Of a stretch of 14,494 nt of DNA, positions 7,988-13,924 are shown piece after piece. Where the stretch lies: the NCBI GenBank assembly GCA_018660305.1, contig JABJKO010000256.1, positions 1 through 14,494 on the forward strand, given 5' to 3'. A model generated the notes under the pieces. It saw nothing but the letters and a program-made list of their open reading frames with translations. It was not told the origin of the DNA and did not search any database. The stretch comes from Rhodospirillaceae bacterium. Lineage in GTDB: Bacteria > Pseudomonadota > Alphaproteobacteria > MPNO01 > UBA2964. Numbering within the stretch: the first letter of the stretch is position 1; every line of letters begins with the position of its first letter. The position numbers were made by a program, and so were the translations under genes.

Positions 7988-9673
7988 ATGAGCAAAACCG
8001 TTGCCCGCCTGTTGGCCGAAAGTCTGGAAGCTCATGACGTCGACCGGATCTTCTGTGTGCCGGGCGAAAGTTATGTGGGGCTTACCAGCGCTTTGATCGA
8101 GCGCAATTCGCTGCAGCTTGTGGTCTGCCGGCATGAGGCCGGGGCCGGGTTCATGGCGGTGGCGGACGGGCGGCTGCGCGACCGGGCCGGTGTGGCCATG
8201 GTGTCGCGCGGGCCGGGGCTGGCCAATGCCATGGTGGCGCTGCATTCGGCCTTCCATGACGCGACGCCGCTGGTCATGCTGATCGGCCATGTGGAGCGCC
8301 GCGATTACGGCCGTCAGGCCCTCCAGGATCAGAATTATTCGGTGCTGCTGTCGGATGTCACCAAGATGGTCATCGAAGTCATCGACCCGGATCAGGCGTC
8401 GGAGGCCCTCGCCCGCGCGTTCCATACCGCCGAAAGCGCCACGCCGGGGCCCGTCGCGGTGATCCTGCCCGAGGATATTTTCGACCAGCAGACCGACGAG
8501 CCGGTGGATGAGCCCCGCGCGCCGGTGGCGTCCGCTCCCCGGAACGCGGATCTTGAGCAGCTTGCCTCTTTGTTGGAACAGGCCGAACGGCCGCTGGTGC
8601 TGGTGGGCGGCGCGCTACTGGCCGATGCCGTGCATGACGATTCGGTATTCGGAGAGATCAGACAGTTTGCCGAGGACTGGGTGCTACCCATCAGCCCCAC
8701 CCATCGCCGGCCGCAGCTGTTCGACGCGACCCATCCCCACTATGGCGGCTATATGGGCATCCGCGTGCCGCCGCCCCTGATCGAGCTTATGAAACAGGCC
8801 GATCTGATGGTGGCGCTGGGCGAACGGCTGACCGATCCGGTGAGCCAGTCCTACAGTTTCCCCACGGCGCCGCAGCCGCAGCTTCCGCTGGTTCATGTCT
8901 GGCCCGATGCCAATGAGCTGGGCCGGGTGTGGCGGCCTGACTTAGGCATTCCGGCCAGCCCGGCGGAGGTCGTTCGGGGATTGTTACGCCGTGGAACACC
9001 GGCGGGGGCGGAAAAACGCCGGGGATGGGTGGACGGGCTCCATAAAATCCATCGCGACCTGTTGGCCAAGGAATGGGATCCGGTACCCGATGGCGTCAAT
9101 TTCGCGTCCATCGTCTGCGAGATAGACAAACATCTGGCCCCCGATGCCACCATCACCACCGATGCCGGCAATTTCGCGAGCTACGTCCACCGCTACATCG
9201 GCTTTGGCCAGGAGCAAATGTTCCTGTCGTCCGTGGTGGGCGCCATGGGGTCAGGTATGCCCATGGCGGTGGCCGCCGCCCTGCGCCGCCCCGATACGCA
9301 GGTGGTGGCGTTTCTCGGCGATGGCGGCGCCCTGATGACCGGCAACGAGATCGCCACCGCGATCCAGTACGGCGTCAATCCCATCATGATCATCGCCGAC
9401 AACGCCATGTACGGCACCATCGGCATGCATTCCTACGTGCGCTACCCCGACCGGCCGTTCATGGACGGCACAAGGCTGACCAACCCTGACTTCGCCGCCT
9501 GGGGCCGCGCCTTCGGCGCCGAGGCCATTACCATCCGGGAGGAATCCGAAGTCGCCGACGCCATTGCCCGCGCCTTCGCGGTCAAGACAAGGCCGGTGGT
9601 GGTGCACTGCCTGACATCCGCCCTGCAGATGAGCGCCTGGCGCCGCTACGGCGAGGGCGACGTTTTGCCGTGA
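7988..9673 (+). CDS. Thiamine-diphosphate-dependent enzyme, acetolactate-synthase-like
   Basis: This is a soluble enzyme of 561 residues with the three-domain layout of the acetolactate synthase / benzoylformate decarboxylase superfamily. The N-terminal pyrimidine-binding domain carries the cofactor-activating glutamate in VVCRHEAGAGFMA (about residue 50), followed by SRGPG. A central nucleotide-binding-like domain contains ERPLVLVGGALL. The C-terminal domain has the ThDP/Mg motif GDGGALMTGNEIATAIQYG...MIIADN (about residues 442-472). I chose the ATG at 7988 because AGAGGA lies ten bases upstream and the family-typical start (TVARLLAESLEAHDV) follows. An upstream frame to 7883 is judged leader. 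No regulatory (IlvH-type) subunit is adjacent, and the EAGA rather than EQGA context suggests a non-biosynthetic paralogue. The substrate is unknown: 2-oxo-acid decarboxylation or carboligation. Confidence 0.88.
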   Translation: MSKTVARLLAESLEAHDVDRIFCVPGESYVGLTSALIERNSLQLVVCRHEAGAGFMAVADGRLRDRAGVAMVSRGPGLANAMVALHSAFHDATPLVMLIGHVERRDYGRQALQDQNYSVLLSDVTKMVIEVIDPDQASEALARAFHTAESATPGPVAVILPEDIFDQQTDEPVDEPRAPVASAPRNADLEQLASLLEQAERPLVLVGGALLADAVHDDSVFGEIRQFAEDWVLPISPTHRRPQLFDATHPHYGGYMGIRVPPPLIELMKQADLMVALGERLTDPVSQSYSFPTAPQPQLPLVHVWPDANELGRVWRPDLGIPASPAEVVRGLLRRGTPAGAEKRRGWVDGLHKIHRDLLAKEWDPVPDGVNFASIVCEIDKHLAPDATITTDAGNFASYVHRYIGFGQEQMFLSSVVGAMGSGMPMAVAAALRRPDTQVVAFLGDGGALMTGNEIATAIQYGVNPIMIIADNAMYGTIGMHSYVRYPDRPFMDGTRLTNPDFAAWGRAFGAEAITIREESEVADAIARAFAVKTRPVVVHCLTSALQMSAWRRYGEGDVLP

Positions 9674-9794
9674 AGGATGAGCGCGTACAGCGCACCCAGT
9701 CCCCGGTCCTTAGTCCAACTCGTTTTTGAGAACCTTCCGCCAGTCGCCCCGGCCTCAATCCATGAGCTTGCGAGCAGGTGGGAGTAAGATAACT

Positions 9795-9838
9795 GGGGGG
9801 CTAGAGCCCTATACACCTAAATAGAATCAATTTGATGG
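9795..9838 (-). repeat. 44-bp dispersed repeat, copy B (inverted relative to 3807-3850)
   Basis: The reverse complement matches 3807-3850 at 41 of 44 positions. Here the second dyad is perfect (GGGCT-AG-AGCCC, read on the plus strand), while the GANTC-centred dyad has one mismatch (AAATTGA-T-TCTATTT on the minus strand). The two copies thus show complementary decay of the two dyads. It lies 120 bases after the ThDP-enzyme stop and just upstream of the palindromic element and reverse-transcriptase remnant. Confidence 0.8.
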
Positions 9839-9912
9839 GGCGTAGGGGCTTCCCGGCTAGGCGCGGTGCGCAGCGCGATACGCCATGCCTCGAAGTATCG
9901 ACCGCGAATGGA

Positions 9913-9955
9913 CCCCGGCTCATAGCATGTCCCGGCCTGGAGCCGGGGGCCGGGG
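9913..9955. repeat. GC-rich palindromic intergenic element (REP-like)
   Basis: CCCCGGCTC (9913-9921) is perfectly complementary to GAGCCGGGG (9940-9948). A further GCCGGGG (9949-9955), followed by TGACA, gives an alternative pairing. The pattern GGACCCCGGCTC...GCCGGGGTGACA resembles the short palindromic elements scattered between genes in many alphaproteobacterial genomes. It has no T-tract, so it is not a normal terminator. Confidence 0.55.
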
Positions 9956-9972
9956 TGACAATGGGGGGGGCG

Positions 9973-10422
9973 GCTTATGTGCGGTTCATGGATGACATTC
10001 TTGTTCTTGCGCCATCACGTTGGAAGCTGCGCAGGGCGGTGAAGGCGGTCAATGAGGTGCTCGCATCACTCGATCTGGAGAAGCACCCGGACAAGACCTT
10101 CATCGGCAGGATCGAGAAAGGTTTCGACTTCCTCGGCTATCACTTCGGCCCCCAAGGGCTGAGTGTGGCCAAGGGGACCTTTCAGAGATTTATCGAAAAA
10201 GCATCCCGGCTTTATGAGCAAGAGCGGGAGAGACCGGATGGTCCCTCCCTGCTTGGGGTGTATGTGAGGCGCTGGGCCGGGTGGGCCGGGGGTGGTTTGA
10301 CGGGGGTGCCCGGTGCTGCGTCCCTTGAAGAGGCGTTGGAAAAAACGCCTGGGTTTAGTTCGCCCGCTTGCGCCGACGACGCATCGCACCCAACAGAACA
10401 ACGCTCGATCCAAACAGGATAA
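9973..10422 (+). pseudogene. Truncated reverse transcriptase, C-terminal half only
   Basis: From 9973 the frame reads AYVRFMDDILVLAPSRWKLRRAV, with FMDD in the place of the catalytic YxDD box of RNA-directed DNA polymerases. Then come LEKHPDKTFIGRIEKGFDFLGYHF and a thumb-like segment ending YVRRWAGWAGGGL near 10300, which is where related proteins of the group-II-intron-like class tend to end. The fingers and upper palm (motifs 0-4, including the first catalytic Asp) are missing, and no start codon or ribosome site lies in place. Upstream the frame runs straight into the palindromic repeat. The frame stays open to 10422, overlapping the end of the opposing PEP-CTERM gene, but the last 40 or so residues look like read-through. 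The product cannot be an active polymerase. I see no group II intron domain V/VI downstream. Confidence 0.7.
10331..10350 (-). terminator. Hairpin just after the first PEP-CTERM gene
   Basis: AGGCGTT (10331-10337) and AACGCCT (10344-10350) form a perfect seven-base stem with a six-base loop. It begins four bases after the stop of the minus-strand PEP-CTERM gene. The T-run lies inside the loop, not after the stem, so termination strength is uncertain. Confidence 0.4.
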
Positions 10423-11008
10423 GGGCGGATGGTTCGGGGATAGGTACGGTTCGGACCAACCAATGTCCAAAAATTTGGGACGGATTCGCCGGGCTCACCG
10501 CGTCGGGGGATGCTTCCGCGATGTCGTGATCTTCCGCGAAAAGTAAAGCAGTTCGGTCGTTGTGGCTTAGTGACGCCAGCCCGATCAGTCCTGGGTGCGG
10601 GCCGTCGGCGTCGTCGTTGTAAAACCCGACGGTCGCTGTGAGCTGGCCGCTGATCGAGCCGGGGGTCACCAGTGTGACGCCCAGTAGATTGATGAGGGCA
10701 AGCATCTGAGGCGTAGCAGGAGAATTAAAATGTGGGGGCGGGAAACCGCCATTGGTGAACAGGGTGGTGAGTTCAGCGGCCGTGGCGTGCCGCCAGGCTG
10801 CGAAGTCGCCACCCATACCGAATTGGCCCGCAACGTCATTGTAGGACCGGTTTGTTGATTCCGTCAGATCCAGCCACTCAAGGTTCGTATCCGTATCCAG
10901 GGTAATCATCCCATTGTCCATCAGCACAGCCTGTGCCGAGGTGGCACTGAGCGCGATGGAGGCAACGGCCAGATAAAGCCCCGCCGTAAGTGATTTGATG
11001 GTTCCCAT
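10355..11008 (-). CDS. PEP-CTERM sorting domain protein 1
   Basis: This is an exported protein of 217 residues destined for exosortase processing. The start at 11008 has GGGAGA seven bases upstream and gives a Sec signal peptide (GTIKSLTAGLYLAVASIALSA, cleavage after about SAQA). The mature part begins with a pattern frequent in PEP-CTERM proteins (DTDTNLEWLDLTESTNRSYNDV) followed by GDFAAWRHATAAEL. The C-terminus is a textbook tripartite signal: IPEPSALILFGSSVVLLGAMRRRRKR, i.e. a PEP motif, a hydrophobic helix and a basic tail. Exosortase (EpsH/Xrt) would cut near PEP and move the protein to the envelope or extracellular matrix; this follows from the family. A sigma-54 promoter, an IHF consensus and two TGTAAA-N5-CCGAC sites lie upstream. 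A longer frame to 11071 lacks a better start. Confidence 0.9.
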   Translation of the reverse strand: MGTIKSLTAGLYLAVASIALSATSAQAVLMDNGMITLDTDTNLEWLDLTESTNRSYNDVAGQFGMGGDFAAWRHATAAELTTLFTNGGFPPPHFNSPATPQMLALINLLGVTLVTPGSISGQLTATVGFYNDDADGPHPGLIGLASLSHNDRTALLFAEDHDIAEASPDAVSPANPSQIFGHWLVRTVPIPEPSALILFGSSVVLLGAMRRRRKRAN

Positions 11009-11128
11009 AATGAAATCTCCCTTGCGAATGGCAATGAAGAACGGGGCGTTTAGCGCCAGATCATCCATCACTGCTGTTATGCGGGGAGTTGCCCACCCGG
11101 GCAGCCACCCACTCTTACCGCTGTTTGA

Positions 11129-11144
11129 TGCAAGAACCGTGCCA
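11129..11144 (-). promoter_or_regulatory. Sigma-54 (-24/-12) promoter for PEP-CTERM gene 1
   Basis: Read on the minus strand, this is TGGCACG-GTTC-TTGCA, a full match to the RpoN consensus TGGCACG-N4-TTGCW with correct GG/GC spacing. It lies about 120 bases upstream of the PEP-CTERM start. Transcription from it would require an AAA+ enhancer-binding protein bound upstream. Confidence 0.85.
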
Positions 11145-11163
11145 ACTATCAGCTATTGCCTAA

Positions 11164-11176
11164 TATCAATGACTTA
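11164..11176. promoter_or_regulatory. IHF consensus site between activator motif and promoter
   Basis: TATCAATGACTTA matches the IHF consensus WATCAANNNNTTR at every defined position. It falls between the -24 box (ending 11144) and the proximal activator motif (starting 11208), which is where IHF bends DNA at many sigma-54 promoters. Confidence 0.55.
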
Positions 11177-11207
11177 CGGAATTGGTTAACGGGCCAATTT
11201 ATCAAAC

Positions 11208-11223
11208 TGTAAAGAATTCCGAC
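11208..11223. promoter_or_regulatory. Upstream activator motif TGTAAA-N5-CCGAC, proximal copy
   Basis: TGTAAA (11208-11213), spacer GAATT, CCGAC (11219-11223). It lies 64 bases upstream of the -24 box of PEP-CTERM gene 1. The same motif lies 65 bases upstream of the -24 box of PEP-CTERM gene 2, in the same orientation. Inferred binding site of a sigma-54 activator, possibly PrsR-like. Confidence 0.7.
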
Positions 11224-11259
11224 GGTTTTTGGTCGATTTCGGGGTTTTGGCCGAAAAGT

Positions 11260-11275
11260 TGTAAAGCGGGCCGAC
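11260..11275. promoter_or_regulatory. Upstream activator motif TGTAAA-N5-CCGAC, distal copy
   Basis: TGTAAA (11260-11265), spacer GCGGG, CCGAC (11271-11275). It starts 52 bases from the proximal copy, close to five helical turns, so both would lie on the same DNA face, as is common for tandem enhancer sites. Confidence 0.68.
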
Positions 11276-11533
11276 ACCCGATAAACACGGTTGCGTGATC
11301 GGGTTTTGGGGCCAGTCGAATGTCTGATGTTGGCTATGAACGGGCCTGAATACTCATTTGAAATTAAGTCTGTTGTTGGGAGAGAAACGGACATTAAAAT
11401 GCCACTGGAGAACGTCGGCGGCTGACAGGGGCTCGTAACCTGGGTCCGGCAAAACGGAGAACCCCACAAACGGGGGGGAGATCGTTCTTGTTGCTTTTGG
11501 CTGCTGAACTCACGCGGTCAAAGCGAGGCGATT

Positions 11534-12523
11534 ATGGCGGAACTCAAGCTCGCGCTCGGTTGTAGCGCAAACGACCGATCCGAGGCACTGGAGAACGGCG
11601 CGGTCAAACCCGACGGGATCGATCTCGACCTCACGACCGTTGAGGTTCCGCGCGCCCTGTTCGACCGGTTTATCTTCAAAGGTGAGTTCGACGCATCGGA
11701 ATACGGATTTTATCACCTCATTCAAGACGTCGCCGCCGGCAATAACGAGTTCGTGGGCCTGCCAATCTTCCCATCAAAATCCTTCCGCCATCGTTGCGTC
11801 GTTGTAAACCGGCGTTCGGGTATCAAGACACCCAAAGACCTCGAGGGTAAGACCATTGGTACGCCATTGTGGAGCCAAACGGCCGCTATCTGGATTCGCG
11901 GACACCTGCAGGACGATTATGGCGTCGATTTATCAACCTTGCACTGGGTCCAGGGCGCCGTAGAGCGCACAGGCAGCCACGGCACACCCGGCCTGCCGGA
12001 TCTGTTGACGCCCATAAACATTCGTCCCGCGCCACCGGACAGGTCGCTCAACCATATGCTGGTCGCCGGTGACATCGATGCGGTAATGGGTTTGCCCATT
12101 CCCCAATCGTTGGGTGCCGACCCCGATATCGTGCCACTTTTCCCCGACAGCCGCGCGGTGGAGCGTGACTATTATCAGCGGACCGGCATTCACCCGATCA
12201 TGCATTGCATCGCCATCCGCCGATCGGTTTATGAACAAAATTCTTGGATTGCACAGAGCCTATACGATGCTTATTGCGAGGCAAAAAATTGGGCGCTCAA
12301 TAAGATGCGGTTCGCCGACGTGCAGCGCTACATGCTGCCCTGGCTGTATGGCGACATTGACGAGATCGACGAAATATTCGCAGGTGACCCGTGGCCATAC
12401 GGCGTCAACGCCAACAGGGCGGCGATTGATACCTTGATACGGCTCATGGCAGAGCAAGGCATGATCGCGCGCGAGATGGCGGCCGAGGATTTGTTCGCGC
12501 CAGTCGACGAAACACGCAACTAA
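11534..12523 (+). CDS. 4,5-dihydroxyphthalate decarboxylase family / periplasmic-binding-like protein
   Basis: This is a 329-residue protein with the block structure of the 4,5-dihydroxyphthalate decarboxylase (Pht5-like) family, which has a type-2 periplasmic-binding fold. Blocks include LALGCSANDRSEAL at the N-terminus, FDASEYGFYHLIQ, FVGLPIFPSKSFRH, GIKTPKDLEGKTIG, WIRGHLQDDYGVD, RTGIHPIMHCIAIRR, RYMLPWLYGDIDE and a C-terminal EDLFAP. There is no signal peptide, so it is probably cytoplasmic or a non-secreted paralogue. GAGG lies five bases before the ATG. Many relatives are labelled ABC transporter substrate-binding proteins, and the real reaction is known for few. No phthalate-pathway or transporter genes are adjacent; it sits alone between two PEP-CTERM genes. 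Family call is good; activity on 4,5-dihydroxyphthalate is not established. Confidence 0.82.
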   Translation: MAELKLALGCSANDRSEALENGAVKPDGIDLDLTTVEVPRALFDRFIFKGEFDASEYGFYHLIQDVAAGNNEFVGLPIFPSKSFRHRCVVVNRRSGIKTPKDLEGKTIGTPLWSQTAAIWIRGHLQDDYGVDLSTLHWVQGAVERTGSHGTPGLPDLLTPINIRPAPPDRSLNHMLVAGDIDAVMGLPIPQSLGADPDIVPLFPDSRAVERDYYQRTGIHPIMHCIAIRRSVYEQNSWIAQSLYDAYCEAKNWALNKMRFADVQRYMLPWLYGDIDEIDEIFAGDPWPYGVNANRAAIDTLIRLMAEQGMIAREMAAEDLFAPVDETRN

Positions 12524-12541
12524 CGGACATCACAGTGTCCG
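12524..12541 (+). terminator. Short hairpin directly after the decarboxylase-like stop
   Basis: CGGACA (12524-12529) and TGTCCG (12536-12541) form a perfect six-base stem with a six-base loop, starting immediately after the TAA. No T-tract follows, so it may be only a weak terminator or an mRNA 3'-end stabiliser. Confidence 0.3.
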
Positions 12542-12621
12542 ACTTCCGGTGTTGGGTGAGAATCGAACGTGAAAACGCCGCCGGCTCACTTTCGCGTTTG
12601 ACCCAAAGGCGACGTGGCGCA

Positions 12622-12652
12622 AAGGAAAACGGCGGCTCCGAAGAACCGCCGC
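12622..12652 (-). terminator. Rho-independent terminator of PEP-CTERM gene 2
   Basis: On the minus strand, CGGCGGTTC-TTCG-GAGCCGCCG forms a nine-base stem (one G-U pair) capped by a cUUCGg tetraloop and followed by GTTTTCCTTT. It starts about 30 bases after the PEP-CTERM stop. This is the clearest terminator in the window. Confidence 0.8.
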
Positions 12653-12680
12653 TCCCATAATTGTGTGTCGCAATAGTTGC

Positions 12681-13310
12681 TTACGCAGCCTTACGACGCC
12701 GTGCGACGCCGAGACCCGCGAGGCCGAGGCCGAAGAGGGCCAGCGTGCCGGGTTCGGGGACGGCGTTAACATTTTCAAAGCGTATATTGTCCAAACCACC
12801 TACACGGTTGTTCTCGCCGGATGTTTCTATTATTTGCAACCGCGAGATGCCACCTGCGTCCTCCCAACCCGCAAAGCCATTGGCAACACTATTTGCGAAC
12901 GGTCCGATTGTCACAGTACCCAGCAGACTTAAGCCTGTATCAAAAAAACTTACATCGTAGGTAGCGGGGCCAAGTCCTACGTCAAGACCAATGCGGTCAA
13001 AAGCCATCGCAAAATCGAGAGTGATATCCGAAATACCCGCGTTATCTCCTAGGACTTCGGATCCTCCCACAAACAAATTATTGATTACGCGCCACCCCGG
13101 ACTACCAGACCCGGAGCTCGCTTCAGAGAATGTTACTCCCATATGCATGAAAGGGCCGGCCGGCGGGACCGCAAACGACTCAAAGTCGATCAGGTTTTCA
13201 CCACCGGAAAAAGCACCAGAACTGATGGCGCCAGCCTGCGCGAAATTGGCGGCAGATGCCGCGAGCAATAATATTGATCCGGTTGTCACCGCAAGAAGTT
13301 TACTTTTCAT
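12681..13310 (-). CDS. PEP-CTERM sorting domain protein 2
   Basis: This is an exported protein of 209 residues. The start at 13310 has GGAG about nine bases upstream and gives a signal peptide (MKSKLLAVTTGSILLLAASA, cleavage after about AQA). The mature region opens with NLIDFESFAVPPAGPFMHMG followed by VTFSEA, and continues in a beta-rich pattern (VSFFDTGLSLLGTVTIG, GGLDNIRFENV) typical of the beta-sandwich PEP-CTERM proteins. It ends VPEPGTLALFGLGLAGLGV plus ARRRKAA, a canonical PEP-CTERM signal for exosortase. A longer frame back to 13436 would start inside the sigma-54 promoter and is rejected. The gene has its own promoter, activator motif and terminator, so it is monocistronic. No glycosyltransferase or exosortase genes are nearby. 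Confidence 0.92.
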   Translation of the reverse strand: MKSKLLAVTTGSILLLAASAANFAQAGAISSGAFSGGENLIDFESFAVPPAGPFMHMGVTFSEASSGSGSPGWRVINNLFVGGSEVLGDNAGISDITLDFAMAFDRIGLDVGLGPATYDVSFFDTGLSLLGTVTIGPFANSVANGFAGWEDAGGISRLQIIETSGENNRVGGLDNIRFENVNAVPEPGTLALFGLGLAGLGVARRRKAA

Positions 13311-13419
13311 TTTCTTGATCTCCACTTTTATGCGATGCAGACAAGCCCTGTAATCCATGCTGATCATCGCGGCTTCACAACGAAGAAGATGCCATTGAGG
13401 ACACCCTACAACCCACCCA

Positions 13420-13435
13420 TGCAATCCCCATGCCA
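13420..13435 (-). promoter_or_regulatory. Sigma-54 (-24/-12) promoter for PEP-CTERM gene 2
   Basis: On the minus strand this reads TGGCATG-GGGA-TTGCA, one base from the RpoN consensus TGGCACG-N4-TTGCW with exact spacing. It lies about 110 bases upstream of the PEP-CTERM start at 13310, similar to the arrangement at gene 1. Confidence 0.8.
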
Positions 13436-13499
13436 ACCGGGTTAACGCCAGCTCTTAGGCCGATCTCAGTGGTTAAGAGAAACTGGGGAGAGCCCGAAC

Positions 13500-13515
13500 T
13501 GTAAAATCTACCGAC
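13500..13515. promoter_or_regulatory. Upstream activator motif TGTAAA-N5-CCGAC at PEP-CTERM gene 2
   Basis: TGTAAA (13500-13505), spacer ATCTA, CCGAC (13511-13515). It lies 65 bases upstream of the -24 box, one base different from the spacing at gene 1, and in the same orientation relative to its gene. Confidence 0.7.
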
Positions 13516-13722
13516 AGTCGCCGGTTGCTAAATACAGTTAACCAGCCGTCGCATCGATGCTCGGGACAAGGGCATCTTCGCCACACACAATCCATCAAAC
13601 AGAAAGGATCCCCCTTCTTCGTGCGCTGAGGTGACAAGGCAGAGCAGCGGATTGAGCGCCTCCGTGCCGAGGGGACTGATCAGAACCGCAGCTTGCTTGA
13701 ATTTAGGGAAATTCAGGGAAAA

Positions 13723-13766
13723 TGGGGCGAGTGATGGGAATTGAACCCACGACCTCCTGAGTCACA
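13723..13766 (-). repeat. 3' fragment of tRNA-His, att site of an integrated element
   Basis: On the minus strand the 44 bases run from the anticodon loop (GTG anticodon at 13765-13763) through TCAGG, the variable loop, the T-arm GTGGG-TTCAATT-CCCAT, the acceptor strand CACTCGC, a discriminator C and CCA. This fits the 3' part of alphaproteobacterial tRNA-His. The 5' half (acceptor 5' strand, D-arm, anticodon 5' stem) is absent, so it is not a functional tRNA. A tyrosine integrase gene starts about 160 bases away, making this the att duplicate left by integration into a tRNA-His gene. The element body should lie to the right. Confidence 0.8.
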
Positions 13767-13839
13767 GTCATAAGACCTGCCGTATCATGGTGGTTCACTG
13801 TAGTTCAGCCCCTCCCACAAACACCTTGAAAACTCCCAT

Positions 13840-13909
13840 TATTGGGCTCATATTGGGTCAATGAGGTTTTTTGGTAACCAGGCCTATCTGCTACCAAACG
13901 CTACCAAAA
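13840..13909. repeat. Short direct and inverted repeats before the integrase, possible arm-type sites
   Basis: TATTGGG occurs at 13840-13846 and 13851-13857 (11-base period). CTACCAAA occurs at 13891-13898 and 13901-13908 (10-base period). TTTTGGTA at 13869-13876 is the reverse complement of TACCAAAA at 13902-13909. Such clusters between an att core and an integrase gene are typical of arm-type integrase or excisionase binding sites and could also autoregulate int. Confidence 0.45.
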
Positions 13910-13924
13910 CCGAAGGAGGAGCAT

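Larger units (their letters stand above)
9674..9972. other. Non-coding stretch with two repeat elements
   Basis: About 300 bases separate the ThDP-enzyme stop from the first recognisable reverse-transcriptase codon. The stretch holds copy B of the 44-bp repeat (9795-9838) and a GC-rich palindromic element (9913-9955), and ends in a run of eight Gs (9963-9970). I see no convincing gene, RNA or strong terminator in it. The open frame that continues leftwards from the reverse-transcriptase remnant to 9832 merely translates these repeats. Confidence 0.6.
11009..11533. other. Divergent regulatory intergenic region
   Basis: This 525-base gap separates PEP-CTERM gene 1 (leftward) from the decarboxylase-like gene (rightward). 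The left 270 bases carry the sigma-54 promoter, IHF site and two upstream activator motifs described separately. In the right part (11276-11533) I see a GAGG ribosome site before the ATG at 11534 and a G7 run at 11474-11480. I recognise no sigma-54 box on the plus strand and no riboswitch. A minus-strand open frame at 11149-11469 overlaps the regulatory sites and has no protein-like character. Confidence 0.6.
13311..13924. other. Regulatory region and island boundary, no complete gene
   Basis: The left part holds the PEP-CTERM gene 2 control region (sigma-54 promoter 13420-13435, activator motif 13500-13515). From 13516 to 13722 I see nothing assignable, except that AGGGAAA occurs twice close together (about 13706 and 13716). 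From 13723 the tRNA-His fragment marks the edge of an integrated element. From about 13840 to 13909 there are short direct and inverted repeats that lead up to the integrase ribosome site. Confidence 0.6.

Noticed and set aside
9832..9972. Upstream continuation of the reverse-transcriptase frame
   Set aside because: The translated residues come from repeat and palindrome DNA and do not resemble reverse-transcriptase motifs.
10618..10630. Another TGTAAA followed by CCGAC
   Set aside because: The spacer is two bases instead of five and it lies inside the coding part of PEP-CTERM gene 1, so I take it as chance.
11149..11469. Minus-strand open frame of 106 codons upstream of PEP-CTERM gene 1
   Set aside because: It runs through the sigma-54 activator and IHF sites, has low-complexity non-protein-like content and no ribosome site.
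13311..13436. N-terminal extension of PEP-CTERM protein 2
   Set aside because: It would begin within the -24/-12 promoter and put 42 residues before a perfect signal peptide with its own ribosome site.
13633..13731. 33-codon hydrophilic open stretch before the tRNA-His fragment
   Set aside because: It has no start codon, is preceded by an in-frame stop, ends inside the tRNA fragment and matches nothing I recognise.
13723..13800. Possible complete tRNA gene on the minus strand
   Set aside because: Only the 3' portion from the anticodon loop onward is recognisable; no D-arm or matching 5' acceptor strand follows.
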